A program made the translations under genes and the position numbers. This document shows, one piece after another, positions 21,827 to 31,578 of a stretch of DNA of 50,328 bases. Under the pieces are notes generated by a model. The model did not search any database and was not told the origin of the DNA. It worked only from the letters and a program-made list of their open reading frames with translations. Source of the DNA: Nemertoderma westbladi (taxonomy: Eukaryota > Xenacoelomorpha > Nemertodermatida > Nemertodermatidae); contig JAUCBJ010002515.1 in NCBI GenBank assembly GCA_032718475.1, forward strand, positions 1-50,328, in the 5' to 3' direction. Position 1 is the first letter of the stretch, and every line of letters starts with the position of its first letter.

Positions 21827-22978
21827 ATGTCTTTTAATGAGGAAGTGAAGTCCCCACACGCTTGGTCGACACCTGCCCATAGCGTTGGTAGGAAGGTGAA
21901 CCTCTTCCCACGAGAATCCGGAGACGGTCTCAAACAAACTGCAGTAGAGGACCATGGGAACATAGAACCGGAAACCGATAAACTTCAGCAAACTTCGATC
22001 CCTGCTAATATTGACAACATCGCAGGAATCAGCGTAAACGTGGCCACATTTCTCTCTGAGTACATTGTCTCCCATCCGTGTTACTCCGTGCGCAAACAAT
22101 GTCAGATAAGTCACAAAGCTGTGTCCTACCATCTGCAACCGTTCTCAGCGGCTTCGGTACTGATCGGACTCAACAGCCACCAGGGATTATCTAGTTGGTG
22201 GAAAGGAATTACCAGCAGTCTCATCCTCCGTGGCTTCCATATAGGCAGCGAGAGATTCGTAGGTGAGGCGACGAAATTCCCTTCGGAATTCCCCGTAGTT
22301 TTCAACCCTCGTCTGATTGGCTTACACATCGCCCTAAAGGCTATCGTGTTAGCCATACAAGTCCCATTCCAATGCGCGTTGCTAGTAGAGATAGTGCAGA
22401 GCGACCTAGCAAGCGATAGCCCCGGTGTGTTCGACTGTTTCCGAGAAGGTATCTATCGTATTGTCAGTCTCGGTATCCCTCAGACATCCCGACTGCTCCC
22501 TATATGGTACATTATACTACCAACTGTAGGACTCGGACTGGCTAAATATCTACTAAGAACGTTTATGGAGAGTATTTTAAGTAAATTTCTTAAAATTCTG
22601 AATGAGAAACGCAAAGCTCGGCGTTCTTATCATCGTAACGAGGTTGCTGATCGCTACTTCCCTGATCTGATATCCTCGTTGGTCGCTCGGGTGCTAACAG
22701 AGTTGGTTTTCTACCCCTGGGAGACCGTGGTTACACGGTTACAGATACAAGGGACTCGGACTATTATAGACTCGGTGGACTGGCCTGGCATCGAGGTGGT
22801 CCCCATAAACACGAGGTATTTAGGGGCCGGGGATTGCGTCGCTACTGTCATTAAGGATGAGGGATTCTCTGGGTTGTATCGCGGGGTCGGTGCTCTTCTC
22901 TTACAGTACAGCCTTAACGGACTGATTATTCGCGCGACCGAAGTATTATTTTTTCATTTCTATGACGCTTTTGTTTAA
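21827..22978 (+). CDS. SLC25A46: Solute carrier family 25 member 46-like protein, intronless
   Basis: SLC25A46 is an atypical mitochondrial carrier homologue in the outer membrane that acts in mitochondrial dynamics and lipid exchange rather than known metabolite transport. The 383-residue frame has a disordered N-terminal part (1-65), then the family's conserved segments: TFLSEYIVSHPCYSVRKQC (about 74-92), SSWWKGITSSLILRG and KAIVLAIQVPFQCALLVE. The C-terminal third is the clearest, with FYPWETVVTRLQIQGTRTII (about 295-314), VVPINTRYLGAGDC, then LYRGVGALLLQYSLNG. The PWETVV segment is a degenerate carrier signature, as expected for this family. Length is close to the roughly 418 residues of the human protein. 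The vertebrate gene has several exons but this one is continuous. AATAAA near 23238 is a possible polyadenylation signal. Confidence 0.93.
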   Translation: MSFNEEVKSPHAWSTPAHSVGRKVNLFPRESGDGLKQTAVEDHGNIEPETDKLQQTSIPANIDNIAGISVNVATFLSEYIVSHPCYSVRKQCQISHKAVSYHLQPFSAASVLIGLNSHQGLSSWWKGITSSLILRGFHIGSERFVGEATKFPSEFPVVFNPRLIGLHIALKAIVLAIQVPFQCALLVEIVQSDLASDSPGVFDCFREGIYRIVSLGIPQTSRLLPIWYIILPTVGLGLAKYLLRTFMESILSKFLKILNEKRKARRSYHRNEVADRYFPDLISSLVARVLTELVFYPWETVVTRLQIQGTRTIIDSVDWPGIEVVPINTRYLGAGDCVATVIKDEGFSGLYRGVGALLLQYSLNGLIIRATEVLFFHFYDAFV

Positions 22979-23280
22979 TTAATTACACTTTTAGTTTAGA
23001 ATATATATAGTCTCTAACCTCTGCTGGCTCTGCTCTACATATTATTAAATTATAAGTTATATATATCGGTTTTACAACTGCAATAATATTATATATGTCA
23101 AATATTGTTGATTATTGATTCGAGTTTCTCCATAATATTATATTTTTTCTGGCCACTTGGGACGACATATTAATATCATTATTATGATAATCGATTAGTA
23201 TATTATCCCACATGGGTAAAATTATAAAATAATGTAATAAATAAAATAGTAATTTTATTCCAAAATTGTAACATTACTCA
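22979..23280. other. 3' flank of the SLC25A46-like gene
   Basis: AT-rich non-coding sequence. The overlapping motif TAATAAATAAAATA at about 23236-23249 is the likeliest polyadenylation signal for the upstream gene. No poly(A) tract marks a retrocopy end. Confidence 0.45.
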
Positions 23281-24095
23281 ACGCCGAACAGCTCAATAAA
23301 CCTTGGAAAAAACTCAATTTCCTCAACATCGCAACGTAGTTACATGGGGCTGCCACTTCCCGCCACACCAAAGAACTTAACCCAACATTTCATCTCAAAG
23401 ACATGGAATTCTGTGAACAAAGTAAATAGTAGAGGGCTTGCTACAGACCGCGTACCACTGGAAATTACAGCCAAAATATGGCGGCACATCTGTCATCCCT
23501 CAATATCATATGGATGTTATATTATCTCTCAGCTAGATTCAAAACAAATATCAACACAAATACGAAAAGCAATGCGAAAGGTGGCCAGATTTGGCAACTA
23601 CATACGAAACACTGTTCTGCATGAACTCTTCTCAACAATTGATATTAACGATATATTAACCTAGAACGATGCCGTATGATATATAGTCTGTTTAATTGCA
23701 ACAACAAATCGATTAATTATTTCTTCACGAATGCATTAACGATGCACGTAAGTGGATTACGGAGATGCTCCATATACTCAAAATACCAAATATCAGCATG
23801 GGAAGAAAATTTGCCAACATTATCATCGCTCTCAGTGCATTCCTATAATATTAAAAACACAACACGGCTGCACAAACAGCAACTGCGGGCAACACGGCTG
23901 CACAAACAGCAACTGCTGTCAACCCCCATGACGGCTGCACAAACAGCAACTGCGGGCAATACCCCCATGACAATAAAGGATCAATACCAATTCTATTACG
24001 TTTACAACATTCTCCAAAAATTTACAGTACCACACTATATTCGTCACAGTAATCTTGAGGAAACATTTGGGTATCACCACGGAAGCTTTCATTAA
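23281..24095 (+). pseudogene. Probable C-terminal remnant of another LINE
   Basis: A 106-codon frame (23344-23664) reads like the region after the reverse-transcriptase domain of non-LTR elements: a GLPLPATPKN start, then KIWRHICHPSISYGCYIIS and KAMRKVARFGNY. A further frame (23676-24095) continues in the same direction with basic, Asn-rich sequence. No catalytic motif is present. Near 23868-23960 a unit of about 30 bp containing GGCTGCACAAACAGCAACTG is repeated three times inside the second frame. It is not the family of copies 1 and 2. Confidence 0.4.
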
Positions 24096-24621
24096 TTCTA
24101 CTATAGTTCTACCATTGTTAGGTTAAAGTGCTGTTGGTTTGTTCTACTATAATTCTGTTGTTTTATTATATTTTTACCCGGGTTGGGTAGAATCCACCAT
24201 CATGTAGTTCATTACCTCTACTGTAAATATTTATATCGCTAAGGAATTAATTTTATAAATAATCTACTTTTGTGGAGCTTTATAATATCCTTACGTACCC
24301 GGAAAGCCTGAGACCGAGAATTGGGGAAATTAAACATATCATTATATTTTTTGGTGCATAATCTTATTTATGCAATATTTACCTATGTACATATGTATCT
24401 ACTTTCTTTTCTTTGTATCATATATTTATTTTAACCTGACAGACCCTTTTATTTTGCCCAATGGGCCTATTCTATAACATTCTGTAACAGGATTTTTATC
24501 AACCCTTCCTAACATCAATTTTCCGGTACAAATAATGTAAACCTGACATTTTAAATTTCGATTCGCCAGACCATTTTAAATATAGCAGCCGGTGGCGTAA
24601 AGTCTGGATAATGAAATGAAA
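24096..24621. other. AT-rich spacer, nothing recognised
   Basis: No coding frame or repeat that I can support lies in this interval. Confidence 0.35.
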
Positions 24622-25203
24622 AATAGTATTAACAGCGAGTTGTTATTTATCACTTTGACAACTTTAGAGGACATTACAGCATTGTATTGTATTGGCCTGT
24701 ACAATTAGTATTGTATAGTTGTATTATTATGTGGTAATGTACCATTGGCGTGACATTACAGTCACGCCGTCATGGTTACCACGTAAACAATAGTTGGCAT
24801 TTATTATTGATAGCCTGACAGCCGGATAGGCCTAGTGCATTACCTACCGATAGGCGGGGCATAGCTATTAAAAACCAGTAGCTATAAACTATTAACATGG
24901 CCCCAAACGCCACCATAAATATAAGCTAACTGTTTTATAACATAATTTATGTAACTTTTACATTTATTTATACAGCAACTAATTTAATTTGTGCAGTTTC
25001 TATCACTTATAATGTATATGTACAATCATTTCGTAATTTTACAATTTTGGAATAAAACTACATACATACTTGTTGCAAAGTACTTTACAGTGTTCTGATC
25101 CTCGTGGCTTTATTTTCCCTCACTCACTAACGTTCGTTCGTGTAACAAAGCCCTCGGATCATCACACTGTAAAGTGCTACTTTGCACACAAGTATGTAAA
25201 TAG
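24622..25203. repeat. Dispersed repeat of about 580 bp with hairpin end, copy 1
   Basis: This block matches the reverse complement of 39712-40252 over nearly its full length. Anchors include TATTAACAGCGAGTT, CAACTTTAGAGGACATTACAG, AAACGCCACCATAAATATAA and TGTTCTGATCCTCGTGGCTT. Its right end folds on itself: ACTTTACAGTGTTCTGATCC pairs with GGATCATCACACTGTAAAGT. It is non-coding and may be a non-autonomous DNA transposon, but I could not place the outer left boundary or a target-site duplication. Confidence 0.75.
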
Positions 25204-25640
25204 TTATAACGATACACACAGTAGAATAAACAAAAACAATTACACATATCACTATTATAAATGTACCGGTACTGTAACATTCGTAAGCTCAACAAGATTT
25301 GTGAAAATATCCTCTTATTCGAATTTAGTAAGATTTCCAAACAGCTCATTATGACTTTACATTAAAAGATTCCCATTTCCTAATCCTAAATTTGTTTTTC
25401 AAGAAAAAATTTTTTTTAATGATTTTTCGAACAGGTTTAATACTAAGTAATTTATTGTGGGTTTTGTGTTGACACGTATCCGGGGGCAACGCTGCACCTC
25501 CGCGTAGCAGAAAATAATCATGTTTTGTCCATATAACGCAATACATAATGTGTATTACAGTCACCTACATCTAACGCGAATAAAAATGTAATACATGTAC
25601 CGGTGTTCAAGGCTGGGATAACTCCCTTTTGAAATGACTC
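25204..25640. other. AT-rich spacer
   Basis: No gene is recognised. Short frames on both strands here are without protein character. Confidence 0.35.
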
Positions 25641-25830
25641 CACAGTCATCTCAGCCTAGGCTGAGAACACTCCCCACCCCAGTCATCTCAGCCTAGGCTG
25701 AGAACACTCCCCAGTTATCTCAGCCTAGGCTGAGAACACTACACTCCCCAGTTATCTCAGCCTTGGCTGAGAACACTCCCCAGTTATCTCAGCCTAGGCT
25801 GAGAACACTCCCCTTAGGCTGAGATGACTC
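25641..25830. repeat. Array of perfect 18-bp palindromes
   Basis: TCTCAGCCTAGGCTGAGA, a perfect palindrome, occurs at 25649-25666, 25686-25703, 25718-25735, 25755-25772 (one mismatch, TTGG for TAGG) and 25787-25804. The steps are 37, 32, 37 and 32 bp. Between copies stands ACACTCCCCAGTTA or a close form. A half copy in reverse sense (CTTAGGCTGAGATGACTC) follows at about 25813, and a further half (AGTTATCTCAGCCTG) lies near 26015. No coding function is evident. Confidence 0.92.
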
Positions 25831-26362
25831 CCCTAATTGAGTTATAGTTAATTTCCGTACTGTGCCTGTGTTATTTTTGTATATTGCAAAAATAAGACTA
25901 ACCTATGTTATTGAGATATCGTTTATTGTTTTGGTTAGAAAAACCCGCCACTGTAACCTGCTCATTTCCGTTAATTAAGAAATCTAGGGAGAAAACTGGG
26001 GATTTGGTGGGGAGTTATCTCAGCCTGTTGCACCGGTACCGCCATGTTTAAACCCAAAATGGTCGCCATATCCTTCAGGGGTGGGGGGGGGGGGGGGGTA
26101 GCGCATTTTCTGACCAAAAAGACGAATTTTTGAAACATATCCTATCTGATGCAGAATTTCATGCTGAATCCAAATATGGAAACCGTTTTCCCATATCTTG
26201 CTTAGTTTTCAAGATATCTGGGATAGAAGATACTGGCTCCGATATATGGCGATATCAGTAAAGGCGATGAAGTTTGGGGTTTGCATTCAATTTCTGCAAA
26301 TTTCTGTGCTCAGTGGTGCGAATTGGATGTCTCCACGAGAAAGAGCACAAAATTTTAATTGA
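25831..26362. other. Spacer with a 16-base G run
   Basis: The G run occupies 26083-26098. The rest is non-coding with no recognised repeat apart from the stray half palindrome near 26015. Confidence 0.45.
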
Positions 26363-26951
26363 GAAGGTATTTTTTTATGATTATTGGACCTACTGATCAG
26401 TTTATAATACAACTTCAATTCTCCGGAATGAAGACGGGACTCGAATAAGCGACTCTGCGGTCTTTGCGGGATTACACGGAATAGACTTATCGGTCATCGG
26501 AGATCTTCAAAATGTATAATCTCCAGTTCTAGACGTCGTACGAAGTTCGTTTTAGGCTCATTCGAAAGCTCTTTTCTTAGAGAACAAAGTTACCATTTGA
26601 TTTAAGACAAAATGGTTGTAAAGCAACATAACATGAATTTGGGTAAAATATGCCTTGCAAATTTTGTTCAAGTTGTGATTGCTCAGGCAGTTTTCAAGAG
26701 TTTGCCAAACCAAATGGTAACTTTGGTCTCTGAGAAAAGAGCTTTCGAATGAGCCCAAAACGAACTCCGTACGACCACTAGAACTGGAGATTATACATTT
26801 TGAAGATCTCCGATGACCGATATGTCTATTCCGTGTAATCCCGCAAAGACCGCAGAAGAGTCGCTTATTCGAGTCCCGTCTTCATTCCGGAGACTTGACG
26901 TTGTCTTATAAACTGTTCACTAGGTCCAATAATCATAAAAAAAATACCTTC
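26363..26951. mobile_element. Foldback element with arms of about 240 bp
   Basis: The left arm (26363-26602) and right arm (26710-26951) are near-perfect reverse complements, starting GAAGGTATTTTTT and ending CAAAGTTACCATTTG. A 107-bp spacer lies between them. The arms differ by scattered substitutions and a few indels, so this is a natural long hairpin rather than a recent assembly duplication. Both arms contain TTCGAGTCCC, which resembles a Pol III B box. It encodes nothing. I see no clear target-site duplication. Confidence 0.9.
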
Positions 26952-27334
26952 GGGTTAATTTGTGGGTCGCCCCACATTTTGCATCCATATCTTGGTTGGA
27001 AATACTTAGTTGCACTTTATTATCACTAATTATCCAGAAATTACTGTTAGGTTAAGTGTAAGAGACCATTTTGACCATAAAATTCGTACAGGTCCCGTAC
27101 TTTACTTAGCAATGTCCCATACTTTACCACACAAACCACGCTGTTAAAAATTAGCAATGCATCAATTCGTCTTATATTTATACTTTTATTTAAGCTTAAT
27201 AATACAGATTTATCCTAAACATCAACTCAACACCGTACCTGCGCACAATTCGCTAAATTTTAGAATTGAAATCTTAATAATAATAAAAACCATTTCGTAC
27301 GAATCCGTACTTTACCTTAATTGGACAAGCTGGT
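26952..27334. other. Spacer, nothing recognised
   Basis: AT-rich sequence between the foldback element and the left terminal repeat of the BEL-like element. The short plus-strand frame at 27157-27393 has no features beyond hydrophobic composition. Confidence 0.35.
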
Positions 27335-28606
27335 TGTACGCGCTTTTGAAGACCTTTAGCAGTTTAACCTGCCAAAATTTATATGTCTTTTGATTTATAA
27401 ATATACTTTAGAAGATGACAAATATTTAATACCAATAAACACAACATTAGCAGAAGCCAGCCTAGTGCGCGTCCATTCACCCGCTGGATAATCCCGGGAG
27501 GCTGGATTCTGTCGGCTTAGATTATTATTGCAGTGAAGCTTACGGTATTGTATTATTCGATTGATCGTTAATAATTAATTTCTGACTAATATTATTCACT
27601 TTCGGGAAATATTAACAGTTCCTTTTAGGACGTGGCGCTCTATCTAAGTAAACAGAGATATGACTTATACTAATCACAACGGTAAGTCGGTAAGGCTTAT
27701 GATTCACGTATGAGGCGCATTCTTTAGGAAATGCTTAGTTATCAGCCACAATCATGCACACTACCGGTAACGCACAATACTGCTCACTAATTTGCCGACC
27801 GTCAATGAATTTTATCATATATAAAGAGAATAGCAACGGACTCATGTAGGGCTTATCAAATAACATTAAATTCAATACACACCACAATAATATAAGTCGC
27901 AATCGCTATATATAACCCGCCTCTCTAACCTGTAGTGTATCAAGAAAATTGGGAAATTTGGGTTCTTTATAAATGTTCTCCAAATAATATTCAATCCACT
28001 GATATAAGATATGACAACAGTAAAAACATTAAGACGGTAGGTTAAGATATGATATGAACAGATATGTACAGCGATATGCACTGATATGGACCGATATGTG
28101 AGTTGTTATGAACCGATAACAGTCATACGCTCTATAATCTTAAGCCTACTAATGTTTCTTTCTAGAGCCGTTGTTTCTGGCTTAGACAGCAATAACAACA
28201 AAGTATCAGTAAAAAACTGTAAGACTGAACAATCCCAGTATGATCGGCTCAAAGCTCCACATCGACAGAGAGAATCGCTCTGATTGGCTGAAGCCAAACA
28301 AAGAACCATGCGTCCAATGGCTGTTTCCATTTAAGCAACCAGCTGTTAGATGTCGTAATCTGAATCATCACGACTAAGCTGTGTAAAAGTATTTGCCGTA
28401 TTGCGGGTTTTTTGCCTTACCATGTCCGCTAAAACACGTATATAGCAGAATGACTTTTATGTCCGTTAAAACACCTGTAACGGTACCTTGCGGGCGAGGG
28501 GAATATATATACAGTTAGAGAACCTTTTTTAGAGTATTCCAGCGCCTGGGGGGAAACTGGATTGCGAAGCAAAGGGGCCAGTTATATCCCACAGAAGCTT
28601 TTACAC
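27335..28606 (-). repeat. Left terminal repeat (3' LTR of the minus-strand element)
   Basis: It begins TGTACGCGCTTTTGAAG and ends GCTTTTACA on the plus strand. Strong similarity to 38476-39675 covers roughly the first 650 bp and the last 80 bp; the middle differs. Read on the minus strand, TATATATA (27907-27914) lies in the conserved part and could be the promoter TATA box. The purine-rich TGGGAGCGG just outside its minus-strand start (near 28607-28615) is a weak polypurine-tract candidate. Confidence 0.7.
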
Positions 28607-28664
28607 CGCTCCCAGAAAATGATACAAAATCACAGTTTCTAATATACGTAAATACTCTAAACAG

Positions 28665-29953
28665 TTAGTCTTTCTTGCGCGGACGGCGTTTACGCAGTTT
28701 TTTAAAGCTAGCCAGAGTCCTTTTCTCTTTGGGGCGAGCCACTTTACAAGGAGGGCTATAACTCCTGGGTGAAGGGTGCAATATGATTGCATCAGAGGGT
28801 GTAGAATTATGGTCGGTGTATCCGCCAGTCGAAGTGCCGGGTTGATTGACATCAACGTCGGGGGAGAGGGGTCTAACGGCTTTGAGAGCGCGTTTTAAGA
28901 CAGCCGCTCTTACGGGTCCTTTACGAGTGGTCTGAACGAGGGCCGTGGGTGGACTATAGGCAGCTAGAAACCTCCGGGGTTTAATGGTCCTTTCCAACTC
29001 GCGTTCACGGGCTCGGTATTCGTAAGGCCGTCGATATACTTCCTGTAACTCGATATGCGTGATTTCTGTTCGACAGAAGCGAATAGATAAGGATGGAACG
29101 CATAAATTCCTTCGTAAGCGCGTCCAGGATAATAGCGATGGCGCGAATCACGATGTAAATCAGCCTTCGCTTCCCAAGCTCTAATGTAACGTAGTGTGAT
29201 CATTTCATCTACGCTTTCCAAATCGCGATTAAAAGGGCAATCGAAACTGGTGTGTCCCTTTAGTTGACAATGGTGACATTGAGTCATAAATTGAGGGCAA
29301 ACCGCAAAAATATGCAAATTATTAAATCTGCAATACGCGCAATAAATTTCCATTGCCGGTTGTTCGTGGAAATAGGAACAGCGGACGTTTGTGTCCATGG
29401 GCGTAACATGGTCTCTCGATGCGCATAACCGACAACGTTGCCGAGAAACATAGTTGGCATGGCGATAATCGTACGCAGTGAGACACTGTGGACCTTGATA
29501 CCATTCTAGGATGTAATCGTTGTCGCTGTTCCGGGCGCGATAGGCTGAATCTCCTCAGATTCTAGGCATATTGGTTCGTCTTCCCAGTCTGTTACGAATA
29601 GAATTTTCGTGATCTATTCTCGGTTTATCGTTCCGACTCCGCTGGGTATGATATTTAAATAGAACCATTTCCCTTTCGGTGTCTACATCGTCCGTATCAT
29701 GTAAATCGATAGGATGGCCGGTAGTTAGGAAGTCCATATACGTACTATTACGATGCGTATAGCGCGCGGTGGATTTTCGATAGTCCAATTCACGCGCAAG
29801 TTGCTCTTGGGACATCGGCGGTTCTATATAACGACCATCGTCCTCCGTAATGGTTGGATCGGCTTCACCGCGTATTAAGCTATCCACAAATGCTTGCAAA
29901 AGTAGAGTATATCGCTCCTTGATACCAAGATCATCTTCTATCAACTCCGTCAT
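28665..29953 (-). pseudogene. Third ORF of the BEL-like element: CCHC zinc-knuckle, basic-tailed protein
   Basis: I do not recognise this protein. From the ATG at 29953 the frame runs 132 codons of acidic, Arg-rich sequence to a TGA (29555-29557). It then stays open in the same frame to 28964, passing a Cys/His-rich stretch. There CRLC, YCAYC and the retroviral-type knuckle CHHCQLKGHTSFDC (CX2CX4HX4C) can be read. A second frame, open from about 29100, carries an Arg/Glu-rich helix and the tail KKLRKRRPRKKD, ending at 28665. One frameshift near 29080-29100 and one stop thus separate pieces of what looks like a single gene of about 430 codons. Nucleic-acid binding is inferred from the knuckle and basic tail. 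The gene ends 58 bp before the left LTR. It could be element-borne or a captured host gene. Confidence 0.6.
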
Positions 29954-29971
29954 ATCTGCTATCCGAGTTTG

Positions 29972-30196
29972 TTAATATCGAAATGAGTTTATGTTTAGGC
30001 GAGCGGACGTCTCTGCCCACCTCTCTTTGCCCCCGGACAGTGGGATCCTCAGCGCCGATGTACCGTTGTCGCGGTGTTTACGCCAACATGTAGCAACATT
30101 ACGACAACGATAACCGGCACAAGTCACTCCACTGTCCGTCCCAAAGGCTTGAATCCACTTTAGGTTCTTTCTATAGGAGAGTTGGGTTACTTTCAC
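29972..30196 (-). pseudogene. Upstream in-frame fragment of the third ORF
   Basis: A 74-codon open stretch in the same frame as 29953-29555, separated from it only by a TAA. It contains CAGYRCRNVATCW and ends SARLNINSFRY. It has no ATG at its left edge (it opens at GTG), so it is probably an exon-like or N-terminal remnant rather than a separate gene. The Cys spacing suggests more metal binding, but I cannot name a family. Confidence 0.4.
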
Positions 30197-31578
30197 AATT
30201 GCGACTAGCTACTGTAAACACACCTTAGCAGTAACATTCACCTACAAACGCACAAATTCCACACAACTGTCACCAATTGTACACATACAGGCCATTTGTC
30301 CGTTAGTCAGTGCCTTCCAGAATGTCACGTTATTACTGTGTATCCTTGGATACTAACAGTGTGCTATATTCTCTATGCTATGCAATGGGACAAGCTTTCT
30401 ATTGTTCTTTTAACTTGCTTCTAATTCTAGCGTGGGTGTTGCTATGGTGACATTATGGAATGCTAGCGGTAGAATTAGGGTAATTCTCATGCATACAGAT
30501 CTGGGATGCTATTTAATAATAATTCTTTAATTGTCAATATCCTCTTTATGCATGATTTTATTAATTTTATCGGCTATTGACTATATGTTGGAGATTCTCG
30601 CACTCTAATACACTCAATAGGATGAATCTCCGCTCCCATGATCTATTAATTAATGGAATTTTGGGAATGTTATAAATTGTACAAAATGACAATTTATGAA
30701 ATTCATTTAAAATATGAATTTAAATTTATTCCCGTGAATTTTATTATTTGATGTTAAAATTGACATAAGTTGATTCCAGAGCAGGTCTGGGGACATAGGA
30801 TCCTTAATTCTATGAGATTGTCTTTTAAGAATATCGGTAAGTGCTGCGATATCTTAATTGACTAGAAATTTTAAAGGATCTGAATTTTACAGATTTTACT
30901 AAATATTAAATTAATATTTAAGATGGGCACCGATTTATTCCAGAGCTAATCTGGGGACGTTAACCATTGATTCTAGAATTTTGTCTTTCAAGTATATCGG
31001 TGGGTGCCGCGATATCTTAATCGACTAGAATTACAGATGGTCAAAAGTTTAACAGATTTATTTGCGTTTTACGCTACTGTTATATGGACATCACGCTACT
31101 ATATGTATTATTTAATATAAGGTAGAAGAGCAATATCGCACGAAGCAATGTCAGTGTGAAGAGGCAAGTCGTTTCCAAGGTCTACCCAGAGCTTGGTTTA
31201 GCCGAGACACGAGGATCTGAACTTTGCATTCCTAATACTCTGCCTACCAATAATACTTAAATATAGTAGGGGCTTTATTGTACTTTAATAAGTACGGACA
31301 TTTCATCTTACTGTAGTCACGTATTTATAATATGATACGGACAGTAAGGAAAGAGAAAAAATAATTATTTCTCGCCGTCGCACTAAATATATTTAAGTAA
31401 TTACGTACGTAATAAACACTAATATATTGCACTAATCTACTAAATAATCACTAAAATAACATTCTACTAAATAAAATTAAAGAAAACGATTATAATAAAA
31501 TTACATAATAATACATACATAAATATAAAATAAAAACAAATATAAAATGATATAGTCACACGCCCACTCCATATGTTA
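30197..31578. other. Non-coding interval between the element's frames, with a tandem duplication
   Basis: Two degenerate copies with a period near 165 bp occupy about 30768-31030. Each holds ATTCCAGAGC, TCTGGGGAC, GTCTTT-AA and GCGATATCTTAAT-GACTAGAA. This is where the rest of pol would stand in a complete BEL/Pao element; no integrase motif is readable in it. Confidence 0.6.

Noticed and set aside
25649-25804. CRISPR-like regular palindromic repeats
   Set aside because: The linkers between copies are themselves repeated rather than unique spacers, there are no cas genes, and the setting is an animal genome.
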